Shown here: positions 15,929 through 23,696 of the stretch, in pieces
How the letters are laid out: each line of letters opens with the position of its first letter
How positions within the stretch are numbered: the first letter of the stretch is position 1
Assembly (NCBI GenBank): GCA_034431435.1
Contig: DAOUDG010000030.1
Span: 1-64,000 of the forward strand
Source of the DNA: JAHCIE01 sp034431435
GTDB taxonomy: Bacteria > Chloroflexota > Anaerolineae > Epilineales > JAHCIE01
Reading direction: 5' to 3'
DNA length: 64,000 nt
Program-made: the position numbers and the translations under genes
Notes under the pieces: model-generated
What the model was told of the DNA's origin: nothing
The model's input: only the letters and a program-made list of their open reading frames with translations
Databases searched by the model: none

Positions 15929-15931
15929 GTT

Positions 15932-16507
15932 GTGGCGAACGAGATCCCCTTGCACCCGACGCAGGACGCTGCCCCGACGACAGCGCCCAATCGCGGCCGG
16001 GCCATCGTCCTGGTAGCTGGCCTGGTGATCATCGGCAGCCTGGTGTTGGTCTCCCTGCTCGGCCTGCGCCAGGCGAACACGCCGCGCCCTGAGGTTGGCC
16101 GCTCGGCCCCTGCCTTCAATGTGCCGCTGTTCGATGGTGGGAGTGTGGCGCTGACGGACCTCAAGGGCAAGCCAGTGGTCGTCAACTTCTGGGCGTCGTG
16201 GTGCATTCCCTGCGTCGACGAAGCGCCGGAGTTGGAGAAGACCTGGCAGGCGTACAAGGATCGCGGCGTCGCCTTCCTCGGCATCGACTACGTGGATACC
16301 GAGCCGAAGGCGCGCGAGTTCATGCAGCGGCACGGCATCACCTACCCCAACGGCCCCGACCTGGGCTCGCGAATCAGCTACGACTACCGCATCAAGGGTG
16401 TGCCGGAAACCTTCGTTATTGACAAGGACGGTGTCGTGCGCTTCGTCAAGATTGGTCCTACGACGGCCGACGAGCTGCGCTCTGTCCTTGAGCCGCTACT
16501 GAGGTAA
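15932..16507 (+). CDS. ccmG: Thioredoxin-like CcmG/DsbE (TlpA family)
   Basis: 191 residues from a GTG. An N-terminal helix (about 25-48) anchors a TlpA-like thioredoxin with active site Trp-Cys91-Ile-Pro-Cys94 and 'GVPETFVIDKDG' around the cis-proline. CcmG passes reducing equivalents from CcdA to CcmH or apocytochrome. It sits between ccmH and the CcmI-like gene, which supports the ccmG call over a general ResA. The chain is of normal length for DsbE/CcmG. Confidence 0.88.
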   Translation: MANEIPLHPTQDAAPTTAPNRGRAIVLVAGLVIIGSLVLVSLLGLRQANTPRPEVGRSAPAFNVPLFDGGSVALTDLKGKPVVVNFWASWCIPCVDEAPELEKTWQAYKDRGVAFLGIDYVDTEPKAREFMQRHGITYPNGPDLGSRISYDYRIKGVPETFVIDKDGVVRFVKIGPTTADELRSVLEPLLR

Positions 16508-16508
16508 C

Positions 16509-17012
16509 GTGGATCAGATCTTCATCATCGTGGCAGGGGTCTCGCTCGTCGGCCTGACCGTGCTGTGGATTCTTCGGCCGCTCCTGGGCGGGACCGAGGC
16601 GGGCCGCGAGCGCAGCCCTGAGGCGAGCGCGGCGGCTGAACTGGCCGCCCAGCACGAGATGGCGCTTGAGAGTCTGCGCGACCTGGACAACGATTACGCA
16701 GCGGGCAAGCTCGATGACGCGGACTATCAGGCGCAGCGCGCGCTGCTGCTCAGCGACGGCGTGGCCGTCTTGCAGCGGCTGGATGCGCTGAAGACCGGTT
16801 GGGCCACGTCCGATCCGACGCTGGACCGGGAAATCGAGGCCGCCGTCGCGGCGCGCCGGGTGGTCACGCCGGCGGCCGACATTCCCCGCCCAACCTGCCC
16901 AACGTGCGGCGCGCAGGTGCGCGCGGCGGCTCGCTTCTGCGATCAGTGCGGTGCGACGCTGGCCGTCCCTGCCGTATCGCCGCCGGCCGCACCATTGCCC
17001 AAATCAGGTTGA
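16509..17012 (+). CDS. CcmI-like protein with C-terminal zinc ribbon
   Basis: 167 residues from a GTG one base after ccmG. A single helix (about 4-24) is followed by a coiled segment 'ESLRDLDNDYAAGKLDDADYQAQRALLLSDG', the typical CcmI motif (leucine-rich helix after the anchor). The end carries two CxxC knuckles ('CPTCGAQVRAAARFCDQCG'), a double zinc ribbon. The large TPR domain that binds apocytochrome in proteobacterial CcmI is absent. A similar helix recurs at the end of the next protein. This is presumably an apocytochrome adaptor, but that is inferred. Confidence 0.72.
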   Translation: MDQIFIIVAGVSLVGLTVLWILRPLLGGTEAGRERSPEASAAAELAAQHEMALESLRDLDNDYAAGKLDDADYQAQRALLLSDGVAVLQRLDALKTGWATSDPTLDREIEAAVAARRVVTPAADIPRPTCPTCGAQVRAAARFCDQCGATLAVPAVSPPAAPLPKSG

Positions 17013-17025
17013 CCCAATTCTGGCT

Positions 17026-18873
17026 ATGAAATCTCATTTACCATTTCCTGTTGTTGCTCGCATTGTACGCGGCTGGTGGCCCACGCTAGTGTGTCTGGCT
17101 CTGGTGGCTGCGTGCCTGGCGACGCTGGCCGATAGTGTCCCCGCCTCGGCCCAGGGCGCAGCGTCCCCACCGGCGCCGCCTGCCGGGCGGCCCTCGGCGG
17201 CGCGGGGCAAGGAACTGTTCGCCACGAACTGCGCGCCCTGCCACGGCCCCGGCGGTGCGGGCGACGGCGAGACGCTCAAGTCGCAAGGCAAGACCGCGCC
17301 TGACTTCACCCAACCCGCCTTCCACAGCCAGCAATCGTCGGCCGACATCTACACGACTATCAGCGAGGGACGGGTCGCCAACCTGATGCCGCCCTGGAAG
17401 GGCCGCCTGTCGCCCGACCAGATGTGGGACCTGGCTTACTATGCCTGGTGGCTCGGCACGGGCAGCGCGACTCTCGCGCGCGGTCAGGCGGTGTGGCAGG
17501 CGGAGTGCGCCGCGTGCCACGGCGCGAGCGGCGCGGGGGTGCAGGGCGTTGACCTCGGTCAGGCCAGCCGCGCCATCGCCTTCAGCCAGGCGGACGTGGC
17601 GAGTCGCAGCGCGACCGTCAAGGACCACGCGCCGCTGTGGTCGAAGCTGTCGGCGGCCGACCAGGCGGCGTCGCTGGCCTATGCCCGCAGCCTGGGCTTC
17701 GACGCGCCCGCCGCTCCGGCCTCCAACGGGGCGATTCGGGGCACGATCCGTAATGGCACCACCAACACCGCCATCACGCCGGGTCAGGTGGTCAGCGCGA
17801 CCCTGTACTCCTTCGTCGGAACCGCTCCCCAGGCGCCGGTGATCGCCCCCGTCGACGGCCAGGGAGCCTTCAAGTTCGAGGGGCTGACGGCCGGCGACGA
17901 TTACAACTATGGCGTCGGCGTACTCTACAATGGCATCCAGTACTTCAGCCCTCTGCTCAAGCTGACGGCCGACCAGCCCAATCAGACGCCGGAACTGAGA
18001 GTATACGAGGCGACGGCCACCGACCCCGGCCTGCGCATCGGTCAGGTCCACGTCATCGCCGAGTTTCTGGACGCCAGGACACTGCGCGTCGGCGAGCTGT
18101 TCGAGGTGCAAAACCCGGCTCAGCAGACCTTCCTGGCCCCGCCGGGTGGCGCAACTTTTGAGATGGGCCTGCCGCCGGGCGCGACCAACATCCGCTTCCA
18201 GGACGAGGCGATTGACCCGGCCTCGATTGGCGACAACAATACCTTGCGCCTCAACATCCCCTGGATTCCAGGCTCGCGTCAGGTGTTGCTGGCCTACGAC
18301 CTGCCCTACAACAACAACAGCCTGCGCCTCAGCCGCGCCTGGCCGTATCCGACGGGCGAGGTCAACGTTCTAGTGGAAGACCTGGGTGTCCAGGTCTCGG
18401 CTGACGGCCTTCAGGCCAAGGCCCCGATGAACACGCCCAACGGCGGCCGCTACCTCACCCTGGCTGCGCCGTCTTTGGCGGCTCGACAGGCGGTGAACGT
18501 AACGTTGAGCGGCGCGCCGCGCATCGATGCCGCAGCGGCAAGCGGCAGCGCGTCGGGCCAGGCTGGAGCCGTGGCGTCTGTACCCTCGGCGCGGGTACAG
18601 ACATCATACCAGGACGGGCTGCGTTGGCTGGGCGTGGTTCTGGCCGCCCTCGCCGTGCTGGCCTTCCTGGCCTGGCCGCGGCTTCGCCCGTCGCTGGCCG
18701 CGGGTCGTCACGAGAATCCCGCCGCGACGCGCGAGCGACTGCTTGACCAGTTAGCCGACCTCGACGATGCGTATGCCCTGGGAGAGATAGGCGAGGGTGA
18801 CTACATGGTGCAGCGGGCGGAGACCAAAGCGCGCCTGGTGGCGGTGATGCGCGCCCTGCGCGCACAGGAGTAG
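17026..18873 (+). CDS. Di-haem c-type cytochrome with membrane anchor and CcmI-like tail
   Basis: 615 residues; the ATG at 17026 leads directly into a signal peptide or anchor ('TLVCLALVAACLATLADSVPASAQG'). Two cytochrome c domains follow, with CAPCH (about residue 70) and CAACH (about residue 163). The middle (about 245-510) is beta-rich and resembles a carboxypeptidase-regulatory-like plus a second beta domain. A C-terminal helix ('WLGVVLAALAVLAFLAW') is followed by a cytoplasmic tail 'LLDQLADLDDAYALGEIGEGDYMVQRAETKARL', matching the CcmI-like motif of the preceding protein. It may be a client and a component of this Ccm system at once. Confidence 0.82.
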   Translation: MKSHLPFPVVARIVRGWWPTLVCLALVAACLATLADSVPASAQGAASPPAPPAGRPSAARGKELFATNCAPCHGPGGAGDGETLKSQGKTAPDFTQPAFHSQQSSADIYTTISEGRVANLMPPWKGRLSPDQMWDLAYYAWWLGTGSATLARGQAVWQAECAACHGASGAGVQGVDLGQASRAIAFSQADVASRSATVKDHAPLWSKLSAADQAASLAYARSLGFDAPAAPASNGAIRGTIRNGTTNTAITPGQVVSATLYSFVGTAPQAPVIAPVDGQGAFKFEGLTAGDDYNYGVGVLYNGIQYFSPLLKLTADQPNQTPELRVYEATATDPGLRIGQVHVIAEFLDARTLRVGELFEVQNPAQQTFLAPPGGATFEMGLPPGATNIRFQDEAIDPASIGDNNTLRLNIPWIPGSRQVLLAYDLPYNNNSLRLSRAWPYPTGEVNVLVEDLGVQVSADGLQAKAPMNTPNGGRYLTLAAPSLAARQAVNVTLSGAPRIDAAAASGSASGQAGAVASVPSARVQTSYQDGLRWLGVVLAALAVLAFLAWPRLRPSLAAGRHENPAATRERLLDQLADLDDAYALGEIGEGDYMVQRAETKARLVAVMRALRAQE

Positions 18874-18878
18874 GAGTG

Positions 18879-19010
18879 ATGCCTCCGTTTGTATGGATTG
18901 TTTACGGTCTGACCTTGATTGTCGTGGGCGGCTATGCCTATAGTATCTGGGTGCGCCGAGCGCGACTGATGCGTAACATGGAGCAGCGGGATGACCATCG
19001 ATCCCAGTAA
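18879..19010 (+). CDS. ccmD: Small CcmD-like membrane protein
   Basis: A 43-residue open frame starting with ATG at 18879, seven bases after the cytochrome stop and preceded by TAGGAG. It has one membrane helix ('FVWIVYGLTLIVVGGYAYSIW') followed by a basic, then charged tail ('VRRARLMRNMEQRDDHRSQ'). This is the architecture and size of CcmD, the small protein that joins CcmE to the CcmABC haem exporter. CcmA, B and C are not in the window. The gene overlaps the ccdA start by 20 bases. Confidence 0.72.
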   Translation: MPPFVWIVYGLTLIVVGGYAYSIWVRRARLMRNMEQRDDHRSQ

Positions 19011-20070
19011 TGTCACGGCCTTCGCCTTCGGGCTGGCCTTTCTGGCGGGCCTGGTGTCGTTCCTGTCGCCCTGTGTCTTGCCCCTCGTGCCCGCCTATAT
19101 CGGCTATCTGGGGGCGAGCGCCATCGGGGTCGGTGGCCTCGACGGAACAGCGGCCTCTACCCTGGACGTGCGCCGTCGCACGATGACCAACGCCCTGTTC
19201 TTTGTGCTAGGCTTCTCGTTGGTGTTCATCCTGCTGGGCGCGACGATTGGCCTGCTGGGCTTTTTCCTCCAGGACTTCATCACGGGTCTGGTGCGCGCCG
19301 GTGCGGCGCTACTCATCGTATTCGGGGTGCGTGTCGCCGGTCTGCGCATGAACCTGGCGCGCTGGTTCCTGCTGGCGGCGCTGAGTGGTGTCGTCATGTA
19401 CCTCATCAAGGTGGGAATCCCGCCCACCTTTGAGGTGCGCGGGGTCATGGATGCCCTGATGGTCTTCTGCCTGGTCCTGTGCGCGGCCGATATGCCCGCA
19501 CCCTACCGCTTGCCGTTGGCGGTCGGGGCGGCGGCTTTCAACTTCTTTGGCAGCCCCTTCGGCCTGATAGGCCCGTTGGGAGCTAGCGGCCTGACCGCCG
19601 AACCAATTCGCCTGCTGGCGCTGCTGTTCGAGACGACGCTGGTATTTCTCATCGGCATGTTCGTCTCGCAGACCGATCTCTTCTTCATGGAGAGGCGTTT
19701 CGAGATGCACCATTCCCCCGGCAGCGGCGGCATCTGGCCATCGATGCTCATGGGAGCCATCTTCGGGGCGGGCTGGACACCGTGCGTAGGGCCGAACCTG
19801 GCGGCGATCTTCATACTTGGCTCCGAGAGTCGCACTACGCTGCTGGCGGCCGGGCTGTTGGCCGTCTACTCGATGGGCCTCGGCCTGCCCTTCCTGGGTG
19901 TGGCCCTCGCCTTCGACCGCTTCTCCGTGTGGCTGCGCTATCTCAAGCAGTACATGGGTGTGATTACCGCCGTGAATGGCACGCTGCTCGTTCTCATCGG
20001 CTGCCTGCTGCTCAGCGGTCGCCTGGCGACGCTGGCGCAGTTTGCCCCGCCGTGGCTGACCGCCCTATGA
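18991..20070 (+). CDS. ccdA: CcdA/DsbD-type transmembrane thiol transporter with a central insertion
   Basis: 359 residues, well above the roughly 240 of ordinary CcdA. The first half has the active-site segment 'FLSPCVLPLVPAYIGYLG'; the second has 'GAGWTPCVGPNLAAIFILG'. These two Cys shuttle electrons across the membrane to CcmG, ResA/TlpA and related thioredoxins. Between them lie about 120 extra residues with several added membrane segments ('FLLAALSGVVMYLIKVGI', 'ALMVFCLVLCAADM', 'LLALLFETTLVFLIGMFV'). The thioredoxin gene downstream overlaps by four bases, which supports the role. Confidence 0.85.
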   Translation: MTIDPSNVTAFAFGLAFLAGLVSFLSPCVLPLVPAYIGYLGASAIGVGGLDGTAASTLDVRRRTMTNALFFVLGFSLVFILLGATIGLLGFFLQDFITGLVRAGAALLIVFGVRVAGLRMNLARWFLLAALSGVVMYLIKVGIPPTFEVRGVMDALMVFCLVLCAADMPAPYRLPLAVGAAAFNFFGSPFGLIGPLGASGLTAEPIRLLALLFETTLVFLIGMFVSQTDLFFMERRFEMHHSPGSGGIWPSMLMGAIFGAGWTPCVGPNLAAIFILGSESRTTLLAAGLLAVYSMGLGLPFLGVALAFDRFSVWLRYLKQYMGVITAVNGTLLVLIGCLLLSGRLATLAQFAPPWLTAL

Positions 20071-20627
20071 GCGCGCCCGGTTCGTTGTGGCGTAGGCTGG
20101 CGCCGGCCCTGGTCGGGCTGGCGGTGGTGGCTGTAGTGGCGCTGGGCGTCTGGCTGGGCGGGCGCGGCAGTCAGGGCGGCATCGTCGCCGCGGCGGGGCG
20201 GCCGCTGACTGTCGAGCGCGACCAGATGGCTCCCCTGTTTCGCCTCACGACACTGGACGGCGCGACGATCGACCTGGCCGACAGCCAGGGTGACGTGGTT
20301 CTGGTGAACTTCTGGGCGACCTGGTGCCCACCCTGCCGCGACGAAATGCCGGTCATCGAGGCCGCCTATCAGGCGCACAAGGATAGGGGGTTCCGCGTCC
20401 TCGCCGTGGACGTCCGCGAGGGCAAAGGCGAGGTGGCGGCCTATGCGCAGGAATTGGGGCTATCCTTCCCCGTCCTCCTGGACCAGAGCGGGGATGTGGC
20501 GCTGGCCTACCGCGTACAGAACCTCCCGCGCAGCTTTCTCATCGACCGCCAGGGGCGGGTGGTGCGCATCCATCCCGGCGAGTTGACCACCGAAACGATC
20601 GAGCGCTACTTGCAGGAACTGCTGTAG
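20067..20627 (+). CDS. TlpA/ResA-type membrane-anchored thioredoxin
   Basis: 186 residues; ATG overlaps the ccdA stop. One helix (about 13-34) leads to a thioredoxin domain with Trp-Cys87-Pro-Pro-Cys90 ('NFWATWCPPCRDEMPVIEAAY') and 'VQNLPRSFLIDRQG' at the cis-proline. This is the third TlpA-family protein in the cluster, after the SurA_N fusion and CcmG. It probably receives electrons from the CcdA encoded immediately upstream and reduces haem-binding or DUF1573 thiols outside the membrane. The exact client cannot be told from sequence. Confidence 0.85.
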   Translation: MSAPGSLWRRLAPALVGLAVVAVVALGVWLGGRGSQGGIVAAAGRPLTVERDQMAPLFRLTTLDGATIDLADSQGDVVLVNFWATWCPPCRDEMPVIEAAYQAHKDRGFRVLAVDVREGKGEVAAYAQELGLSFPVLLDQSGDVALAYRVQNLPRSFLIDRQGRVVRIHPGELTTETIERYLQELL

Positions 20628-20635
20628 CGGGGCGT

Positions 20636-20664
20636 TTGACAAAGTCGCCTCGCGTGGGCACAAT
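20636..20664 (+). promoter_or_regulatory. sigma70-type promoter before the C39-TPR gene
   Basis: TTGACA at 20636-20641, a 17-base spacer and CACAAT at 20659-20664. Confidence 0.55.
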
Positions 20665-20724
20665 CAGAGCAGCGTGGCTGCCATTTTCGGGAGCCGCACC
20701 CGTCCTGGCACGAGGTAGAGCGCC

Positions 20725-21723
20725 GTGCGTCTGCTGATAGTTGCCCTCGCCACCCTCATGCTGGCCCTGGCGCCGCCCGCAGCTGCGGGCGGGCCGCCGG
20801 ACGCGCCGACCCAGCTCTACCTCCCCGCGCGCCACTTCTGGCAGACCCAGAACAACTGCGGGCCGACCGCCGTCGCTATGGCCGCTAGCGTCTTCGGCAT
20901 CGATGTTGATCCCCAGGTAGCGCGTTGGGCCTTGCGACCCGAGCCGGATAGCGTCGGGATGGATGCCAGCCGCGTCGACGCCTACGTGCGTCAATTAGGG
21001 CTGGCGGCGATGCCGCGGGTGAATGGCTCGCCTGACCTGATCCGCCGCCTCCTTGCTGCGGACGTGCCAGTCCTGGTCAACCAGTGGCTGACGCGCGGCC
21101 AGCGCATCGAGCACTACCGCCTCGTGGTTGGCTACGACACGGTAGCGCGCGGCTTCTACGTTCACGACTCGACGTATGGACCATATCTGTGGGTCAGCGA
21201 GGCCGATTTCATGGCGCTCTGGACACCCACCGGGCGGCCGTATGTGCCTATCTACCGCCCCAATCAGGAGAGCGCGGTGGCGGCCATCATCGGCCAGGAC
21301 TGGGACACGCCCACCATGTACGGGCGCGCGTTGGTGCGCGCCGTCGACGACGTGTGGGTCGCGCCCTCGGATGCATGGGCGTGGGCGCGGTTGGGCAGTT
21401 TCGCCTTTGCCTATGGCGATGGGGCGACAGCGCTGACAGCGTGGCGGGCGGCGCGCACGCTGGGTCTGCCCCAGGGCGAACTGTGGCTGCCGGGCTGGCT
21501 GGCCGCCGCCGCCCTCGACGAGGGCGATTACGCAGCGGCGCTAGGGTACGCCGACCAGGCGCTCCGCCGCTACCCTTCGTGGTCGGGCCTGCACTATGTT
21601 CGGGGGGTGGCGCTGTTGGGCCTGGGGCGGTCGGCTGAGGCGGCGGCTGCCCTGCGCCACGCCCTGGAGCTTGAGCCGTCGAACTCGGCGGCGAGAACAT
21701 TGTTAGAATCCGTCGGTCGCTAG
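20725..21723 (+). CDS. Secreted C39-like cysteine peptidase with TPR repeats
   Basis: 332 residues from a GTG. A signal peptide ends near residue 21. The C39_2 papain-like domain follows, with the nucleophile in 'QNNCGPTAVAMAASVFG' and the His in 'IEHYRLVVGYD', then 'FYVHDSTYGPYLWVSEADF'. After a linker, TPR-like helices occupy about 205-332 ('DEGDYAAALGYADQALRRYP', 'ALLGLGRSAEAAAALRHALELEPSN'). Such proteins may trim secreted peptides or bind them; no ABC transporter or bacteriocin precursor is next to it, so the substrate is unknown. Confidence 0.8.
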   Translation: MRLLIVALATLMLALAPPAAAGGPPDAPTQLYLPARHFWQTQNNCGPTAVAMAASVFGIDVDPQVARWALRPEPDSVGMDASRVDAYVRQLGLAAMPRVNGSPDLIRRLLAADVPVLVNQWLTRGQRIEHYRLVVGYDTVARGFYVHDSTYGPYLWVSEADFMALWTPTGRPYVPIYRPNQESAVAAIIGQDWDTPTMYGRALVRAVDDVWVAPSDAWAWARLGSFAFAYGDGATALTAWRAARTLGLPQGELWLPGWLAAAALDEGDYAAALGYADQALRRYPSWSGLHYVRGVALLGLGRSAEAAAALRHALELEPSNSAARTLLESVGR

Positions 21724-21752
21724 GGAAGCGGTGAGCCGGGAAGCGAGAGACT

Positions 21753-22412
21753 ATGCAATCGGATCGATCTGTGCGGCGCGTGGATAACGTCAACGGCGTC
21801 GTCAACAGCATGGTGGTATGGACGACGCGCCATTGGACACTGTTCGTCAACGGCATCGTGGCGATGTACGTGACGCTGGCCTTCAGCGCGCCGCTACTGA
21901 TGATGGCTGGGCTGGAAGGCCCGGCGCGTGTGATTTATCTTCTGTTCCACGCCACCTGCCATCAGTTGCCGCAACGGTCGTTCTTCCTCGGCGGCCCATC
22001 GCTGGCCTACTCCTTTGACCAGATCGCGCCCTTGACGGGGGCTACCACGGGCCTCGACCTGTTCTGGCATCCCATCTACGACGCCAGCCTCGGCCTGGGC
22101 TATCAGGTGGCTTTCTGCCAGCGCGACGCGGCGATCTACCTCGCGATCCTGATCACGGGGCTGCTATACAGCGCGACAGGCCGCCGCTGGCGGCCTATCC
22201 CGTGGTGGGGGCTGGCGCTGTGCGCGGTTCCCATCGCCCTCGATGGTCTCTCACAATTGCCTGGCTGGCGCGAGAGCATCCCCGCACTCCGGGTTCTAAC
22301 CGGCGCTATCTTTGGCGTCGGCGTGGTCTTGTTCGCTTACCCGCACCTCAACACCGCCATGCGCGAGATCGGGGCCAGCGCCACCGATGCTGCAGCCACC
22401 TGGCAGGAATAG
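21753..22412 (+). CDS. DUF2085 integral membrane protein
   Basis: 219 residues with several membrane helices. The family signature is intact: 'HATCHQLPQRSFFLGG' and 'VAFCQRDAAIYLAILITGLLYS', giving Cys-His and Cys residues near the membrane surface that could bind metal. A later in-frame ATG (21810) is a possible shorter start. The function of DUF2085 is not known. Compare the Cys-less relative at 12037-12813. It lies five bases before adk, which may only reflect read-through. Confidence 0.75.
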   Translation: MQSDRSVRRVDNVNGVVNSMVVWTTRHWTLFVNGIVAMYVTLAFSAPLLMMAGLEGPARVIYLLFHATCHQLPQRSFFLGGPSLAYSFDQIAPLTGATTGLDLFWHPIYDASLGLGYQVAFCQRDAAIYLAILITGLLYSATGRRWRPIPWWGLALCAVPIALDGLSQLPGWRESIPALRVLTGAIFGVGVVLFAYPHLNTAMREIGASATDAAATWQE

Positions 22413-22417
22413 TCGCC

Positions 22418-23086
22418 ATGAGCATCAATCCTGAGCCGCGCCGCTATCGTCTGGTTCTCACGGGGCCACCGGGGTCGGGCAAGAGCACCCAGGCTGAGCG
22501 GCTAGCGGCGCGCTTCGGCCTGGCCCACCTCTCTACGGGCCAGATTCTGCGCGAGGAAGTTGCGCGCGGCTCGACCCTCGGCCAGCAGGCACAGAACGAC
22601 ATGAGCGAGGGCCGCCTCGTGCCATCGGCGCTCGTCAATGACATGGTCGCCGCCGCCCTACGTCGCCTCAGGACGCGCGGTTTCGTTCTCGACGGCTACC
22701 CGCGCACCGTGGACCAGGCGCGCGCGCTGAATGGAATGCTGGCCGAGGAGGGGCTGACCCTCGACTTCGCGATTCACATTGATCTGCCTGAGGCCGTGGC
22801 GCAGGCGCGCCTCGCCTCGCGCGTCGTGTGTCTTGGCTGCAAGACAGCCTATCAACGCGCGGACCTGGGGGCGAGCGTGACACGTTGCCCTAAGTGTGGT
22901 GGGGCGCTCGTCCATCGCACGGACGATACGCCAGAGGTCATCCACGAGCGATTCGTTGTCTACAATGAGATGATGACACCCGTGCTGGATTACTATCGTG
23001 CGCAAGGATGCCTCCGCACGGTGAGCGGCGACGGTAGCCTGGACGCGGTGGCCGAGCGCGTGCTGGCGGCGCTGCCCCAGGTGTGA
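22418..23086 (+). CDS. adk: Adenylate kinase (zinc-finger LID type)
   Basis: 222 residues. The P-loop is 'GPPGSGKST', the NMP-binding region 'HLSTGQILREEV', and the AMP/ATP core 'GFVLDGYPRTVDQA'. The LID carries two CxxC pairs ('VVCLGCKTAYQ', 'TRCPKCGG'), typical of zinc-stabilised Gram-positive-type adenylate kinases. It balances ATP + AMP with 2 ADP in the cytoplasm. Adk usually sits in the secY ribosomal operon; here it stands apart, after a DUF2085 gene. Confidence 0.88.
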   Translation: MSINPEPRRYRLVLTGPPGSGKSTQAERLAARFGLAHLSTGQILREEVARGSTLGQQAQNDMSEGRLVPSALVNDMVAAALRRLRTRGFVLDGYPRTVDQARALNGMLAEEGLTLDFAIHIDLPEAVAQARLASRVVCLGCKTAYQRADLGASVTRCPKCGGALVHRTDDTPEVIHERFVVYNEMMTPVLDYYRAQGCLRTVSGDGSLDAVAERVLAALPQV

Positions 23087-23092
23087 CGCTGT

Positions 23093-23121
23093 TTGGCGGG
23101 TGGGGGCGCGTGTGGTATCAT
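23093..23121 (+). promoter_or_regulatory. Probable promoter of the LPXTG-sortase pair
   Basis: TTGGCG at 23093-23098, a 17-base spacer and TATCAT at 23116-23121. Confidence 0.45.
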
Positions 23122-23220
23122 TGTCGGCGGTCGCGCGCCGAGCGGCGTAACTGAGCATACCGACGGTCGTCTTATGAAGTGGCACGCCGCTCGCGAGTCC
23201 CGAATCAAGGAGAGAGTGAT

Positions 23221-23691
23221 ATGTCACGCTGGCTAATCAGCCTTGCGTTTGCCCTGTTTGTGACAGCGCTGGCTGGCACAGTGGCGGCAGCTATGGCGGC
23301 GACAGAAGCCCCATTGGCGGTGCCCGCCCGCGCGGCGCTGCAAACGACCGCCTATCCCTCGCCCACGCTGGCGGTCGCGTCACCGACGGCAGGGTCGAGC
23401 CAGGCGGCGACGGCCACCGTGGCCGCTACGGCTACTTCGCCCGCTACCCGCACCATCACGCCGACATCGCTGCCGTTCACGGTGACGCCCATCAGCACTC
23501 CGACGCTGCCGGTCCAGTTCAACCCGCCTACAGCCACGCCCATCCGCATTCCCGGCCTGCCTGTGCCTGGCCCCGGTGATCGCCTGCCGTCGACGGGTGG
23601 CTCGCTCATGTCCCTCTTCAACCTGCTGCTGCTGTCTGGCGGCTTCGGCGCGGTTCTCTTCGCGGCGGGCCGCCTCTTGCGGCGACGCTAG
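23221..23691 (+). CDS. LPXTG-type cell-surface protein (sortase substrate)
   Basis: 156 residues. The ATG at 23221 follows AAGGAGAG. A signal peptide (to about residue 24) is followed by a low-complexity Thr/Ala/Pro stalk of about 95 residues. The C-terminus is a complete cell-wall sorting signal: L122-P-S-T-G126, then a hydrophobic helix ('FNLLLLSGGFGAVLFAAG') and a positive tail (RLLRRR). Sortase would cut between Thr and Gly. There is no folded domain, so it is a stalk or spacer protein. The sortase gene follows directly. Confidence 0.83.
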   Translation: MSRWLISLAFALFVTALAGTVAAAMAATEAPLAVPARAALQTTAYPSPTLAVASPTAGSSQAATATVAATATSPATRTITPTSLPFTVTPISTPTLPVQFNPPTATPIRIPGLPVPGPGDRLPSTGGSLMSLFNLLLLSGGFGAVLFAAGRLLRRR

Positions 23692-23696
23692 TGTGA

